DNA of 34,739 bases from Porticoccaceae bacterium (GTDB lineage Bacteria > Pseudomonadota > Gammaproteobacteria > Pseudomonadales > Porticoccaceae), in the NCBI GenBank assembly GCA_012960115.1, contig DUBX01000043.1, positions 1 through 34,739 on the forward strand. The letters run 5' to 3'. Made by a program: the position numbers and the translations under genes. Below are positions 8,865-18,488 of the stretch, one piece after another (the first letter of the stretch is position 1; each line of letters opens with the position of its first letter). The notes under the pieces are model-generated. The model did not search any database, was not told the DNA's origin, and saw only the letters and a list, made by a program, of their open reading frames with translations.

Positions 8865-9063
8865 GAGTTTGTTCCTGTTTACTTAAAAAGCGAAATTATT
8901 ATCAATTAGACGTGTTGCCCCAATCGCGAGCTATCAGCTAGTTTAAGTCTGATAATTTCATGGCAAAAAGTCTAATGGAAGCTCCCATGCGGCAGTATGT
9001 TTCTATAGTGCGATAAAGAGGCTTATTGGTGTTTTAAAGATCGATTTATCTAGCGCCAAGGCA

Positions 9064-10041
9064 CTAGGCCACCAATGAAGCCAGCACTCTGCGTTGCCCC
9101 TCAAAAGGACGGCGACCGTGCATGGTGACAAAATTATCGACTAGAACGACATCTCCGGTCTGCCATGGAATATCAAACGTTAATAGGTCAGAAAGCCTTA
9201 TCACTAAAGCCATGTCATCATTACTGATGGATGAGTTATCGCCGAAGCAAATCGATTTTTCGCTATTATTTCTAGCATCTTGCCAACCTCTGAACGCCGC
9301 TATCAACTGATTGAAGAACACTTTTCGTCCGTCAGGCAATGTTTTTACCGCGGGTAACACTGGCGTTGTCACACTGAGGGACCCATCGGCCTGCCATTGC
9401 CATTCATACCCCAGTCGTTCAAGCTTAGCTTCTGCCTCTTCAGCGTTATCTGCGCTCAACGTACTAGCCCAGCTACGACCCTGCCCAGACTCCAAATCAT
9501 TCTCCGCGGGCATAGTTTGAGAGTAGCGTATGCCCTTCTCTTCACAGGTCTCAACAAAGCTTGGGCTCTCTCTCTGCAAATGCTCCAGCAGGATGTCCGA
9601 ACGGCAGATAGGTGTTGCACCCCCGACTTCAGAAGCCTGTTCACAGAAAAAAAACAATTTTGACGGATAAATCGGTGTTTGCGCCATTTCATGATGCAGG
9701 AAAATAGACACTGACGGTGGAGCTTCATTAGCCGTAAAAACTAACTCTGTTCGATTGTGCCGGACGGCGTTAGACAACGATTCTTCATAGGTAAAGCTGG
9801 GCCAATCAAATGCACGAACAAAACCATCAAAATCTTGATCATCAATAATATTGAAGCCTCGAAACAAAATGGCTCCATGCGTTGTTAACTCACCTTCTAA
9901 CCGGTGCTTATGTTGCGCAAGCCAATCTTTTATCCCTGCCGCATCAGAAAGATTACTGGCAGCATAGACAAGCGGGAAAACGTTATCTTTATATTGCTGC
10001 TGAGACTCTAAATTGATCTTTTCTACGCTAATATCATCCAT
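9064..10041 (-). CDS. TauD/TfdA-family Fe(II)/2-oxoglutarate dioxygenase
   Basis: 325 residues of the TauD double-stranded beta-helix family. The iron triad is visible: H116-x-E118 in LHHEMAQTP and H308 in TMHGRRPFEGQRR. R318 is placed to bind 2-oxoglutarate. The first acidic ligand is Glu rather than Asp, as in some clavaminate-synthase-like and syringomycin SyrP-like members, so taurine is not implied as substrate. It is the last gene of a three-gene operon, 15 bp after the aldo/keto reductase, with an AAGGA site about 13 nt before the ATG. The partners are sugar-type redox enzymes, which suggests hydroxylation or oxidative cleavage in a small-molecule catabolic route. Substrate unknown. 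Confidence 0.88.
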   Translation of the reverse strand: MDDISVEKINLESQQQYKDNVFPLVYAASNLSDAAGIKDWLAQHKHRLEGELTTHGAILFRGFNIIDDQDFDGFVRAFDWPSFTYEESLSNAVRHNRTELVFTANEAPPSVSIFLHHEMAQTPIYPSKLFFFCEQASEVGGATPICRSDILLEHLQRESPSFVETCEEKGIRYSQTMPAENDLESGQGRSWASTLSADNAEEAEAKLERLGYEWQWQADGSLSVTTPVLPAVKTLPDGRKVFFNQLIAAFRGWQDARNNSEKSICFGDNSSISNDDMALVIRLSDLLTFDIPWQTGDVVLVDNFVTMHGRRPFEGQRRVLASLVA

Positions 10042-10056
10042 TAAGGCGTAACATCC

Positions 10057-11034
10057 TTAGTCATAAATTGAGTGGAACTTGCCAAATGCGCCTTCACAGA
10101 AGACCCCAGGGTCATTGAATCGACGGTTCTGATTAAGTGCCGAAATAGAAGTCATTTCGTCATCGGTTAAACTGAAATCCGACAGTGAGAGATTCTCCAT
10201 CAAACGTTCAGCCTTACTGGTCTTAGGTATCACTGCCGTGCCGCGCTGCACGCCCCAACGCAAAACGACCTGAGCCGTCGTTACACCTGCCCGTTCAGCC
10301 GCCTTAATGACCACCGGTTCTGCCAACACTGAATCGCCTGCCGTTGCCATATCCAGCGACACATATGATAGCGCCCCCAAGGGTGAAAACGCTGTAATAG
10401 CGATGTTATAGGACTGAGCTGTGCGCACCAAAGCTTCTTGAGTCAAATAGGGGTGAGATTCTATCTGCAGCATCGCTGGCTTTATTCTCGCATAGCTCAT
10501 TAGGTCATGAAGAAGTACTGCGCTGTAGTTACAGACACCAATTTTACGCGCCAGTTGCCCCTCAACCAACCGTTCCATGGCTCCCCATGTCTCACTTAGA
10601 GGTACCGCATCGAGTTCCATCACGGGATGTTCATCCCCAGGGTGAAAAATCCACTCTGGCGGATAACGATCGTTGAAATCCACATACTTAAGTGCAATGG
10701 GAAAATGCACGAGATATAAGTCGAAATAATCAATACCTAAGTCATCAAGTGACTTTTCACAGGCCGCTTGGACATGTTCTTGGCGGTGGAAGGTATTCCA
10801 TAATTTAGAGGTAATCCACAAATCTTCGCGGCAGCATAGGCCGTCAGCAATCGCTCTAGTTATGCCCTCACCTACCTGTTTTTCATTGCCGTAATCCGCT
10901 GCGCTATCTAGATGCCGATAGCCAGCCTTAATGGCGTTGTAGACCGTATCTGCAACCTCATCAAGACCGAGCTTCCACAAACCCAAACCCACTGCGGGCA
11001 TGAGTTGACCTGTTACATTTATCGCTTGATTCAT
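10057..11034 (-). CDS. Aldo/keto reductase, xylose-reductase-like (AKR2-type)
   Basis: This 325-residue (beta/alpha)8 NAD(P)H enzyme reduces aldoses or other carbonyls to alcohols. The catalytic tetrad falls exactly on the family numbering: D43, Y48, K77 and H110 (HLDSAADYG, ITSKLWN, DLYLVHFPIA). The segment HFPIALKYVDFNDRYPPEW, the IKPAMLQIESHPYLTQ stretch and the C-terminal RRFNDPGVF closely follow yeast and bacterial xylose reductases. IPKTSKAERLMENL is the cofactor-binding loop. It starts 2 bp after the stop of the MocA-type gene, so translation is probably coupled. Together they suggest interconversion of a sugar, polyol or lactone; actual substrate unknown. Confidence 0.88.
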   Translation of the reverse strand: MNQAINVTGQLMPAVGLGLWKLGLDEVADTVYNAIKAGYRHLDSAADYGNEKQVGEGITRAIADGLCCREDLWITSKLWNTFHRQEHVQAACEKSLDDLGIDYFDLYLVHFPIALKYVDFNDRYPPEWIFHPGDEHPVMELDAVPLSETWGAMERLVEGQLARKIGVCNYSAVLLHDLMSYARIKPAMLQIESHPYLTQEALVRTAQSYNIAITAFSPLGALSYVSLDMATAGDSVLAEPVVIKAAERAGVTTAQVVLRWGVQRGTAVIPKTSKAERLMENLSLSDFSLTDDEMTSISALNQNRRFNDPGVFCEGAFGKFHSIYD

Positions 11035-11036
11035 AC

Positions 11037-12257
11037 TTAATCCATTTTCCCAAGATATTCTGCTAAATTGTTATCGAGCATAAATGCTCTTATGTCCACT
11101 GCTTGCTCAGTTTTGATAGAATATTGCGCTGCGCTAGCGACAATCATCGACCACAGACCCTGCACGGGTGTGGCTGACTCACCTGCTTTGCCATCTAGTT
11201 GCTCAACAAACGCAATATGCTCATAGTAGGTGGCGCCGTGATGGCCACTCTGCTCAATCTCTCGGGCGTAAGTCACATCAGCCTGCTTAGAGGCACCCCA
11301 TTCGCCTTTCTCCAACGCTATGGTCGCCTGAGAGGGCTGTTGCTGATGAATATTAAACAGCTCTTTAGCCACCAGTCGACCTTTATCGCCTGTCACTATC
11401 ATCTCTTCGGTAAAGTCATGACAAAACATATTGAGCGTAAAGTTCGCCCGAACCCCATTTTCAAAATCAATAATCACAAAAGCATGGTCATCTATATCTG
11501 CTGGCACGCCATCCTTATCAAACTCCAAAAAGTTTACTGCTTGACCCCCGGAGGCATAAACTCTAACGGGCATGGAATCAGCCATCAGATTAATTAAATC
11601 AAAGTAATGGCAGCATTTTTCAACCAGGGTGCCACCACTGTTTTCGTTAAACTTATTCCACTGACCCACCTTGTCTAAAAACGGCGGTCGATACTCGCTC
11701 ATACTGATGGTTTTAATGACGCCAATAGAAGCGCGTGCCTGAACTTCATGAAACGCTTCGATGTATTGCGCCTTGTAGCGATATTGCAGTCCAATTTGGA
11801 TAAAAGATCCATAAGTCTCATTAGCTTTAACAATAGCGGCTGCATCCGCAATTGTAGTCGCCATAGGCTTTTCTAAGAAAATGGGCTTGCCGGAAAGCAT
11901 CGCCACCTTGAGAAGATCAAAATGAGTATGGTTCGGCGTGCAGATCATTAACGCATCAGCCTCAGGGTCGCTACAAGCAGACTCTAAGTCAGCATACCGA
12001 ACCAGAGATTGGTCACTGTAACCTTTGAAGTTTTGCTCAGCCACATCCATGCTTTGGGTTTGGCTATCATAGATACCATGCACCCGAGCTCTACCCAACA
12101 GAGTAGCCACATACATGTGCTCCTGACCGATAGTGCCAGTCCCAATGATGACTAATTTGTAACTGGACTCTGGAGCCTTGTACAGATACTTATCAGTACC
12201 TGTAATGTGTCGCTGACCCAGCGACTTCTCGAAAAAACGTAACCTTTGCTTACTCAC
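11037..12257 (-). CDS. Gfo/Idh/MocA-family NAD(P)-dependent oxidoreductase
   Basis: 406 residues, first gene of the operon. The Rossmann motif IIGTGTIGQEH is at about 37-47, the family EKP signature (FLEKPMATT) at 129-131, and CCHYFDLINLM is the substrate-side His segment. Family members oxidise or epimerise sugars, inositols and related cyclic substrates at a C-OH. The start is GTG at 12257; a GGATAG sequence about 10 nt upstream is the only ribosome-site candidate. The first 33 residues precede the Rossmann strand, longer than usual, so a later start is possible but no better codon is obvious. A 428-bp divergent gap separates it from the secreted hydrolase gene. Confidence 0.88.
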   Translation of the reverse strand: MSKQRLRFFEKSLGQRHITGTDKYLYKAPESSYKLVIIGTGTIGQEHMYVATLLGRARVHGIYDSQTQSMDVAEQNFKGYSDQSLVRYADLESACSDPEADALMICTPNHTHFDLLKVAMLSGKPIFLEKPMATTIADAAAIVKANETYGSFIQIGLQYRYKAQYIEAFHEVQARASIGVIKTISMSEYRPPFLDKVGQWNKFNENSGGTLVEKCCHYFDLINLMADSMPVRVYASGGQAVNFLEFDKDGVPADIDDHAFVIIDFENGVRANFTLNMFCHDFTEEMIVTGDKGRLVAKELFNIHQQQPSQATIALEKGEWGASKQADVTYAREIEQSGHHGATYYEHIAFVEQLDGKAGESATPVQGLWSMIVASAAQYSIKTEQAVDIRAFMLDNNLAEYLGKMD

Positions 12258-12685
12258 TTATTGCTATCCAAATCATCTAATTTTTAGGTTGTGGCTATCA
12301 AGCGCCATAGTGAGACTAATTTGCATTTGAGTCTACGGCCCATTACTAATTTTTACATAAAAATTTAAATCACTGCTAGTCGCTTGGTGCAAAAACCCAT
12401 CTGGATAGAAACAATGAATCTGCAATGCCCCTTGCACCAACGGTAATAACAACCACCCGCCCTATCAGACTTAGATATTTTGCGTATTCCCACATTGGAC
12501 AACCCTCTGTGGTTTCAAGGTGAATATTATGTAAATTGACAGGCTAAGATATCAACCTATTTAATAGTCTGCTTTTGATTTAATATGCCCATAACAATAA
12601 CGTCACCCTTATATAACAACAACACTAGCACTGATCGTAAAAAATTACGTAGCAGTAAAAATCAAGTTCACAGGAGGAGTTCAGT
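12258..12685. other. Intergenic divergent region, no gene seen
   Basis: This 428-bp AT-rich gap separates two divergent transcription units. It holds one sigma70-like promoter (entry at 12536), an AT-rich dyad AATTTTT-ACAT-AAAAATT (12348-12365), and a distant pair TTGGTGCAA (12384) / TTGCACCAA (12432). No ORF of note and no recognisable RNA was found. Confidence 0.6.
12536..12563 (+). promoter_or_regulatory. Sigma70-like promoter for the secreted hydrolase gene
   Basis: TTGACA (12536-12541), 16-bp spacer, TATTTA (12558-12563). It implies a 5' leader of about 115 nt before the GTG start at 12686. Confidence 0.45.
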
Positions 12686-13978
12686 GTGAGTATCAATTGG
12701 CCGCGAATTATCGCATTTATCAGTGCGATTATAATAAGCAGCAGCGCCGTTAGTGCTGAAGATCTTTACACTAACCAGCCACCCGTTACACCTCAATTGG
12801 CTTTTGCAGGGACCTATGATGTGGGAGTTAGCACCATTAGCGCCATCGATCATGGTCGTCTAAATACAACCAATTTTATAACCACAACTGACCGACCCTT
12901 AGTACTCGAAGTCTGGTATCCGGCAGACCTGTCTGCTCAGTCTGCTAGCAAAGCTACCTATAAAAACGTTACTCGACTGCAACAACCCTTTGAGTTGCAG
13001 GGCGACGCCTATCGCGATGCTGCTCTGGTTGGTAATGGTCAGTTCCCAATTGTTCTGCTATCCCACGGCTTTACCGGCTATAGAACCCAAATGTTTTATT
13101 TAGGAGAGCACCTGGCGAGTCACGGCTATGTGGTGGTCGGTATTGATCATAAAGACTCCACCAATGCCGAAGTCTTTGATGATGACACCCGGGCATCAGG
13201 TGGTATTAGCACTTTTTATAATCGTGCTCGCGATCAACAATTTGTACTGGATTATTTCGCTACCCCTGATAAGCCTTTGCCCATACCCGGCTTAAAAGAG
13301 CGCGTAGACACCAACAATGCCGCCATTATCGGTCATTCCATGGGTGGCTTTGGTGCAATTAATACCGTCGGTGGGTGCTATGCCTTTAACTCAGGTAATT
13401 TGAAACAAATTGGCGTCCCCGCCATATTAGCTAACCTGCTACCCTTTCGCTTAAACTCCTGCTTCGCAGGGCAAGAACAACTTGATCCGCGCTGGAAGGC
13501 CCTCCAGGTTTTTGCACCCTGGGGTGGCGAGTTCGATGTTCATGATGCACAAGCTATGGAGAAAATAACGGTGCCAACCTTCTTTGTTGCCGGCGATCAA
13601 GACAATACCTCAGGGTTTGAAAATGGCGTTAAAAAACTCTATCAACAAACCGGCTCAAAACACAATTACATGATGGTTTATGTCAATGCTCGGCACAATA
13701 TTGCCGGTCATCCCGCCCCTGCCATCGCCTTTAATACAGACTTTGAACTCGGACATTACGTCGAACCCAGCTGGGATATCGAGACGATCAATAGAGTCAA
13801 CAAACATATGAGTCTGGCATTTTTAGATTGTCATGTTAAGAACGATGGTGCTCGCTGTGGGTATCTGCCCGCTCGAGAAAATATTCAACAGTATCAGGGT
13901 GCCGATAACCAATATAGTGACCCATGGCCGGGCTTCAAGCATCTTTGGGGTAGTGGTATTCGGTTCTATCGACAATAA
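12686..13978 (+). CDS. Secreted alpha/beta hydrolase (PAF-acetylhydrolase/dienelactone-hydrolase-like)
   Basis: 430 residues with a Sec signal peptide (IIAFISAIIISSSAVSA, cut near residue 24) and an alpha/beta-hydrolase core. The oxyanion segment is LLSHGFTGYRTQ and the nucleophile elbow is GHSMGG with Ser218. The acid is probably the Asp in FVAGDQDN, and the His is in NARHNIAGH. The start is GTG, set by a strong AGGAGGAG at 12672-12679. Relatives hydrolyse short acyl esters such as platelet-activating factor. Export to the periplasm and position just before a beta-galactosidase and sugar symporter suggest de-acylation of a glycolipid or acylated sugar before uptake, which is inference. Confidence 0.82.
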   Translation: MSINWPRIIAFISAIIISSSAVSAEDLYTNQPPVTPQLAFAGTYDVGVSTISAIDHGRLNTTNFITTTDRPLVLEVWYPADLSAQSASKATYKNVTRLQQPFELQGDAYRDAALVGNGQFPIVLLSHGFTGYRTQMFYLGEHLASHGYVVVGIDHKDSTNAEVFDDDTRASGGISTFYNRARDQQFVLDYFATPDKPLPIPGLKERVDTNNAAIIGHSMGGFGAINTVGGCYAFNSGNLKQIGVPAILANLLPFRLNSCFAGQEQLDPRWKALQVFAPWGGEFDVHDAQAMEKITVPTFFVAGDQDNTSGFENGVKKLYQQTGSKHNYMMVYVNARHNIAGHPAPAIAFNTDFELGHYVEPSWDIETINRVNKHMSLAFLDCHVKNDGARCGYLPARENIQQYQGADNQYSDPWPGFKHLWGSGIRFYRQ

Positions 13979-14051
13979 TACGGCTATCTTCTATTCAACT
14001 GAAACTAAGGGCACAGTAAAACCGCTTTAGTTTTAAACAAAGGTTAAGCGC

Positions 14052-16034
14052 ATGTTCGGAGTCTGCTACTACCCAGAACACTGGCCACAGTCTCAATGGG
14101 AGCAAGATGCACAGATGATGTCTGAGCTCGGCTTAACCTATGTACGCATAGGCGAGTTCGCTTGGTCCAAACTCGAACCCAACCCCGGTGAGTTAGATTT
14201 TGAGTGGTTAGACCAAGCTGTCCTCACCTTGAACAATGCTGGCCTTAAAGTAGTCATGTGTACCCCTACCGCAACGCCACCTAAATGGTTGATTGACCAG
14301 CACCCAGACATACTGCCGGTCGATCCAAATACTGGGGCCACGCGAGGTTTTGGCTCACGCCGTCACTATGACTTTTCCAGCGAAATCTATCTCCAAGAGT
14401 CACTTCGTATTACCAAAGTATTAGCCATCCGTTATGGCGACCACGAAGGCATTGACGGCTGGCAAACAGACAACGAACTCTGCTGTCATGATACCGCCCT
14501 CAGCGGCTCCAAAAATGCGCGTAGCGCCTTTCAAACATGGTGTCGCGATCAATACCCGAGTATTAGAAAGTTAAATTCTGAGTGGGGAAACGTATTCTGG
14601 TCTATGGAATATCGTGATTTTACTGAAATCGAACTTCCCATACTCGCGGTGACCGAAACCAGCCCAGCCCACCGCTTGGCCTTTCGACGTTTTTCCTCCG
14701 ATAAGGTGGTCAATTATCACAACCGTATAATTGAAGTGATTCGCCAGCATGCGCCAAACCAATTCATCACCCACAACTTTATACCGATGAATGAAACCGG
14801 GGTAGATAACATTGCCCTTGCCGCCCCATTGGACTTTACCAGCTATGATAATTATCCATTGGGCCGTACTGATCTTCTGCTTACTGGCGCCCCAGCCGAA
14901 CAGTTGCGTCGCTATATGCGCACTGGCCATCCCGATTTTGCTACCTACTACCATGACCAAACCCGAGGCCTGCTAAATCGCGGATTTTGGGTAATGGAAC
15001 AACAACCTGGGCCGGTTAACTGGGCCAACAATAATCCCCGTCCGGCACCGGGCATGATTAGATTTTGGACCATAGAGGCCTTTGCTCACGGAGCAGACTG
15101 TGTCTGCTATTTCCGCTGGCGCCAGGCGCCTTTCGCTCAGGAACAGATGCATGCGGGTCTACTGCGACCCGACAACTCAAAAACCGAAGCCTGGCCAGAG
15201 GCTGAGCAGGCAATGGCAGACGTTGCTCAACTAGACATAACCAGCCAGCCGTCACAACCAGCCTCTGTCGCTATAATCACAGGCGTCGAGGGGCTCTGGG
15301 TTAGTGACATAGAGAAACAAGGGCAGGCTTATGATTTTAATGACGTGCAATTCTCTTACTACAGTGCCTTGCGTGAGCTGGGCGTCAACATAGACTTTAT
15401 TTCTGTGGATGCAGACTTCTCGCCATACACCTTAATTATCGCTCCTAGCCTGCCGATCATCGATAGTGCTTTTGTTTCAAAATGCAAAGCTAGTAGCGCT
15501 CAATTTATTTTTGGTCCGCGATCCGGAGCCAAAACCACAGAGTTTGGTTACCCCACAAACTTACCGCCAGGGCTGCTGCAAACATTGATTCCGATACGTG
15601 TGCTGTCTGTAGAAACTCTTCGAGAAGACTGTGCTGAAGTCTTAAACTGGAATGGCAAGCACTATGAAAGCTGTCGCTGGCGCGAACAATTGGATGCTGG
15701 TGATACAGAAGTCATCGCCAAGTATCACAACAACGAACCTGCGATCGTGCGCAATGAGCGATTCATCTACCTCGGCACTCTGACCAACAGAGATTTTTTA
15801 CTCGATTTTTTACAGCAACAATTTCACCATAACAACATAAACACCTACCGATTTGGCGAAGATATTCGTGTATCGCAGCGGGGTAAGCTAATATTTGCTT
15901 TTAACTATTCAGATCAACAGCAGTTACTACCCCTCGACTCAGATACAACTCTGCTACTGGGAAATAGAATAATTCAACCGCATGGGATAACAGTCTGGCA
16001 GGCGTCAGATAAAGCACCCTTACTAAAAAAATAA
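14052..16034 (+). CDS. GH42 beta-galactosidase
   Basis: 660 residues, clan GH-A. The family opening FGVCYYPEHWPQSQWEQD is present. The acid/base is Glu142 in WQTDNELCCH and the nucleophile is Glu316 in WVMEQQPGPVNWA. A trimerisation domain and a C-terminal beta domain follow, at normal length for GH42. There is no signal peptide, so it works in the cytoplasm on imported beta-galactosides. AAAGG lies about 9 nt before the ATG. Its stop is 16 bp from the SSS symporter gene, a clear enzyme-transporter pair. GH42 enzymes rarely prefer lactose in environmental bacteria; galacto-oligosaccharides or galactosylglycerol are alternatives. Confidence 0.95.
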   Translation: MFGVCYYPEHWPQSQWEQDAQMMSELGLTYVRIGEFAWSKLEPNPGELDFEWLDQAVLTLNNAGLKVVMCTPTATPPKWLIDQHPDILPVDPNTGATRGFGSRRHYDFSSEIYLQESLRITKVLAIRYGDHEGIDGWQTDNELCCHDTALSGSKNARSAFQTWCRDQYPSIRKLNSEWGNVFWSMEYRDFTEIELPILAVTETSPAHRLAFRRFSSDKVVNYHNRIIEVIRQHAPNQFITHNFIPMNETGVDNIALAAPLDFTSYDNYPLGRTDLLLTGAPAEQLRRYMRTGHPDFATYYHDQTRGLLNRGFWVMEQQPGPVNWANNNPRPAPGMIRFWTIEAFAHGADCVCYFRWRQAPFAQEQMHAGLLRPDNSKTEAWPEAEQAMADVAQLDITSQPSQPASVAIITGVEGLWVSDIEKQGQAYDFNDVQFSYYSALRELGVNIDFISVDADFSPYTLIIAPSLPIIDSAFVSKCKASSAQFIFGPRSGAKTTEFGYPTNLPPGLLQTLIPIRVLSVETLREDCAEVLNWNGKHYESCRWREQLDAGDTEVIAKYHNNEPAIVRNERFIYLGTLTNRDFLLDFLQQQFHHNNINTYRFGEDIRVSQRGKLIFAFNYSDQQQLLPLDSDTTLLLGNRIIQPHGITVWQASDKAPLLKK

Positions 16035-16050
16035 TAAATAGGAGTTTCCC

Positions 16051-17499
16051 TTGAACGAACAATTCATCCAACTAGCTGTATTTTGTACAGTCCTCGGCGC
16101 TATCGCCGTGCTTACGTACATCAAATGCAAGGGCGAAAGTAGACGTTCAACGGACTCTAATAAAGAGTATTTCCTGGCTGGTGGTGGACTAACATGGGTC
16201 TTTGTTGCCGGCTCGATCACACTCACCAACCTGAGTACAGACCAGCTAGTGGGTATGAATGGCAACCAAATGCTACTGTTGGCGCTTTGGGAGCTGTCAG
16301 GCTTTGTCGGACTTATAATTTTAGCCAAAGTCTTCTTGCCGGTGTACTACAGAAACAATTGCACCACCACCACCGAACTTTTGGAGCGACGATACAACAG
16401 TAAACATGTCCGTGCGCTTGTATCGGCGATGTTTTTGTTCATCAATGTATTTGTTTTTCAACCCGCCGTTATCTATACCGGCGCGCTCTTCATGATCTCC
16501 ATGACAGGTATCCAAGCAGACCTCTTAACCATTGCCGCCGCCTTCGCCATTTTTGGCGCAGCCTATGCGGTACTTGGCGGACTGCGCGCAGTTGCAGTGT
16601 CAGACACCTATGGCGGGGTTTTGGTGTTAGCGATGGGCCTACTAGTGGTGGTGCTCTCTCTGATGGCCATCAACTTTGACTTTAGTGGTATTCCCGCTGA
16701 GCGCCTAACCTTAATTGGTGACAGCGCCTCGCCTGTACCATGGCATACCCTATTGACCGGTATGTTTCTCATTCAAATCTTTTACTGGAGCACTAACCAA
16801 ACCATTACGCAGCGCGCTATGGCGGCGCCAACGGTTAAGGAGGCGCAAAAAGGCGTTTATGCCGCGGCTTTTATTCGCGTGGTATTTATCCCCTCCATGG
16901 TCGTTATCCCAGGGATAGTCGCATTTAAATTGTATGGCGATATCGGTGATCAGGCCTATGGCCGTATCGTTGGTGATTTACTGCCTGGCTGGTTATCTGG
17001 AATATTCGCAGCAGCCATCGCAGCAGCCGTACTTAGCTCATTTAACAGTATGGTCAACTCCTCTGCCGCCATGTACGTTTGTGACCTACACGAGGCTTAC
17101 ATCAACGAAAAACCCAATCTGCGCGTACTCAGCGGCATCGTCACAGTCATCTTTGTGATCATTGCTGTCTGTATGGTGCCGATTTACGCGCAATCTGACA
17201 GTATTATTAATTTACTACAGGAACTCTGGGGCCTAATCAGCATGCCAATACTGGCCTGCTTTGCCGTTGGGTTATTATTCCGCAACGTAGATTATCGTGC
17301 CGCCATTGCAGCGGTGATTGCGGGAGTACTCATGTACGCTTGTTTTATCTGGGTATGGATGCCCCTGCACTATATTCACATGATGTTTTTCACCTTCTTT
17401 GCCTGCGTAGCCATGGCTCTGTTCGTCAACCGATTTATTTTGGGTAATAGGGCTGAATTTATCGGCTTGGAAACAGAAGAATTACAACAAACAACGTAA
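16051..17499 (+). CDS. Na+:solute symporter (SSS family), probable galactoside transporter
   Basis: 482 residues, strongly hydrophobic throughout, with the SSS (SglT/SGLT-like) pattern. Landmarks are EYFLAGGGLTWVFVAGSITLTNLS near the N-terminus, GGLRAVAVSDT near residue 175, and YWSTNQTITQRAMAAPTVKEA near 250. These are hallmarks of the sugar branch of the family. The start is TTG at 16051, fixed by AGGAG 6 to 10 nt upstream; no better ATG exists nearby. It is cotranscribed with the GH42 gene and should import its substrate across the inner membrane using the Na+ gradient. Confidence 0.92.
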   Translation: MNEQFIQLAVFCTVLGAIAVLTYIKCKGESRRSTDSNKEYFLAGGGLTWVFVAGSITLTNLSTDQLVGMNGNQMLLLALWELSGFVGLIILAKVFLPVYYRNNCTTTTELLERRYNSKHVRALVSAMFLFINVFVFQPAVIYTGALFMISMTGIQADLLTIAAAFAIFGAAYAVLGGLRAVAVSDTYGGVLVLAMGLLVVVLSLMAINFDFSGIPAERLTLIGDSASPVPWHTLLTGMFLIQIFYWSTNQTITQRAMAAPTVKEAQKGVYAAAFIRVVFIPSMVVIPGIVAFKLYGDIGDQAYGRIVGDLLPGWLSGIFAAAIAAAVLSSFNSMVNSSAAMYVCDLHEAYINEKPNLRVLSGIVTVIFVIIAVCMVPIYAQSDSIINLLQELWGLISMPILACFAVGLLFRNVDYRAAIAAVIAGVLMYACFIWVWMPLHYIHMMFFTFFACVAMALFVNRFILGNRAEFIGLETEELQQTT

Positions 17500-17571
17500 T
17501 AATTACACTGTGGCCCGTGTTAATTCACGCCTACACCTTAAGCAACTAAATAACAATGGATACTAAACACT

Positions 17572-18426
17572 ATGAGCGAAACCTACACCCCCCCCAAGGT
17601 CTGGCGATGGGACAAAGAAAGCGGCGGCCGCTTTGCCGCCATAAACCGCCCCATCGCCGGCGCTACTCATGAAAAAGAGCTTCCTATTGGTGAACACCCA
17701 CTGCAGCTTTATTCCCTGGGCACACCTAATGGGGTTAAGGTCACAGTACTACTTGAAGAACTGCTGGAATTGGGCATTGCCGAGGCCGAATACGATGCCT
17801 GGCTCATTAATATTTCAGAAGGTTCACAGTTTGGTGACGGGTTTGTGCATATCAACCCCAACTCGAAAATTCCCGCACTGGCAGACCACAGTGGCGACAC
17901 ACCCACTCGCGTGTTTGAGTCCGGCGCCATCATGCTCTACTTAGCAGAAAAATTTGGCCACTTTGTGCCCGCAGTGGGCTCACCCCTGCGTGCAGAATGC
18001 CTGTCTTGGCTATTTTGGAATATCGGCAGTGTTCCCTTTTTGGGGGGCGGTTTTGGTCATTTTTATGCCTACGCACCAGAAAAGTTTGAATACCCCATCA
18101 ATCGCTACGCCATGGAAGTTAAACGTCAACTGGATGTTCTAGACCAACGACTGGCCGACAATCAATATCTGTGTGGTGGCGAATACACCATCGCGGATAT
18201 GGTTAACGTCGCCTGGTATGGCGCACTGGTGTCAGGTGTGCTTTATGAAGCTGGAGAGTTTCTTGAGGTCACCACCTACACCAACGTCATTCGCTGGGCG
18301 CAAGAAATTCAGCAGCGTCCCGCTGTAAAACGTGGGCAAAGGGTTAATCGAGCATGGGGCGCAGAGGAAAAACAACTGCCAGAACGTCATAATGCCAGTG
18401 ACTTTGACACCACAACTACACCATAA
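17572..18426 (+). CDS. yghU: YghU-type glutathione S-transferase (disulfide-bond oxidoreductase)
   Basis: 284 residues matching the nu-class GST YghU along its length: PPKVWRWDKESGG, HPLQLYSLGTPNG, INPNSKIPAL, FESGAIMLYLAEKFG, GGGFGHFYAYAPEK and a C-terminal ERHNASDF. YghU binds two glutathiones and has disulfide-bond reductase and peroxidase activity rather than classic transferase activity. It is cytoplasmic. It follows the symporter by 72 bp and has a terminator right after it, so it may end that transcription unit. Likely a housekeeping redox function unrelated to galactoside use. Confidence 0.93.
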   Translation: MSETYTPPKVWRWDKESGGRFAAINRPIAGATHEKELPIGEHPLQLYSLGTPNGVKVTVLLEELLELGIAEAEYDAWLINISEGSQFGDGFVHINPNSKIPALADHSGDTPTRVFESGAIMLYLAEKFGHFVPAVGSPLRAECLSWLFWNIGSVPFLGGGFGHFYAYAPEKFEYPINRYAMEVKRQLDVLDQRLADNQYLCGGEYTIADMVNVAWYGALVSGVLYEAGEFLEVTTYTNVIRWAQEIQQRPAVKRGQRVNRAWGAEEKQLPERHNASDFDTTTTP

Positions 18427-18440
18427 ATAGATAACGTGTC

Positions 18441-18474
18441 ACCCAGGGCTGAACTGCCTGCAACCCTGGGTTTT
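18441..18474 (+). terminator. Rho-independent terminator after yghU
   Basis: The perfect 8-bp GC-rich stem ACCCAGGG / CCCTGGGT (18441-18448 and 18464-18471) has a 15-nt loop and is followed by TTT. It lies between convergent genes and probably serves yghU. Confidence 0.7.
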
Positions 18475-18488
18475 CCGGCCCAGCGAGC

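Noticed and set aside
9064-10041. Calling the TauD-family enzyme a taurine dioxygenase linked to the taurine locus
   Set aside because: It has H-x-E rather than H-x-D, lies in a sugar-redox operon 16 kb from the sulfonate genes, and lacks taurine-specific signatures that could be recognised.
11199-11597. 132-codon plus-strand open frame opposite the MocA-type gene
   Set aside because: It is a shadow of a well-supported minus-strand gene, with no ribosome site or recognisable domain.
12384-12440. TTGGTGCAA ... TTGCACCAA inverted pair in the 12258-12685 gap
   Set aside because: A 9-bp inverted match within a 430-bp gap is expected by chance about one time in three; the 39-bp separation fits no known operator spacing.
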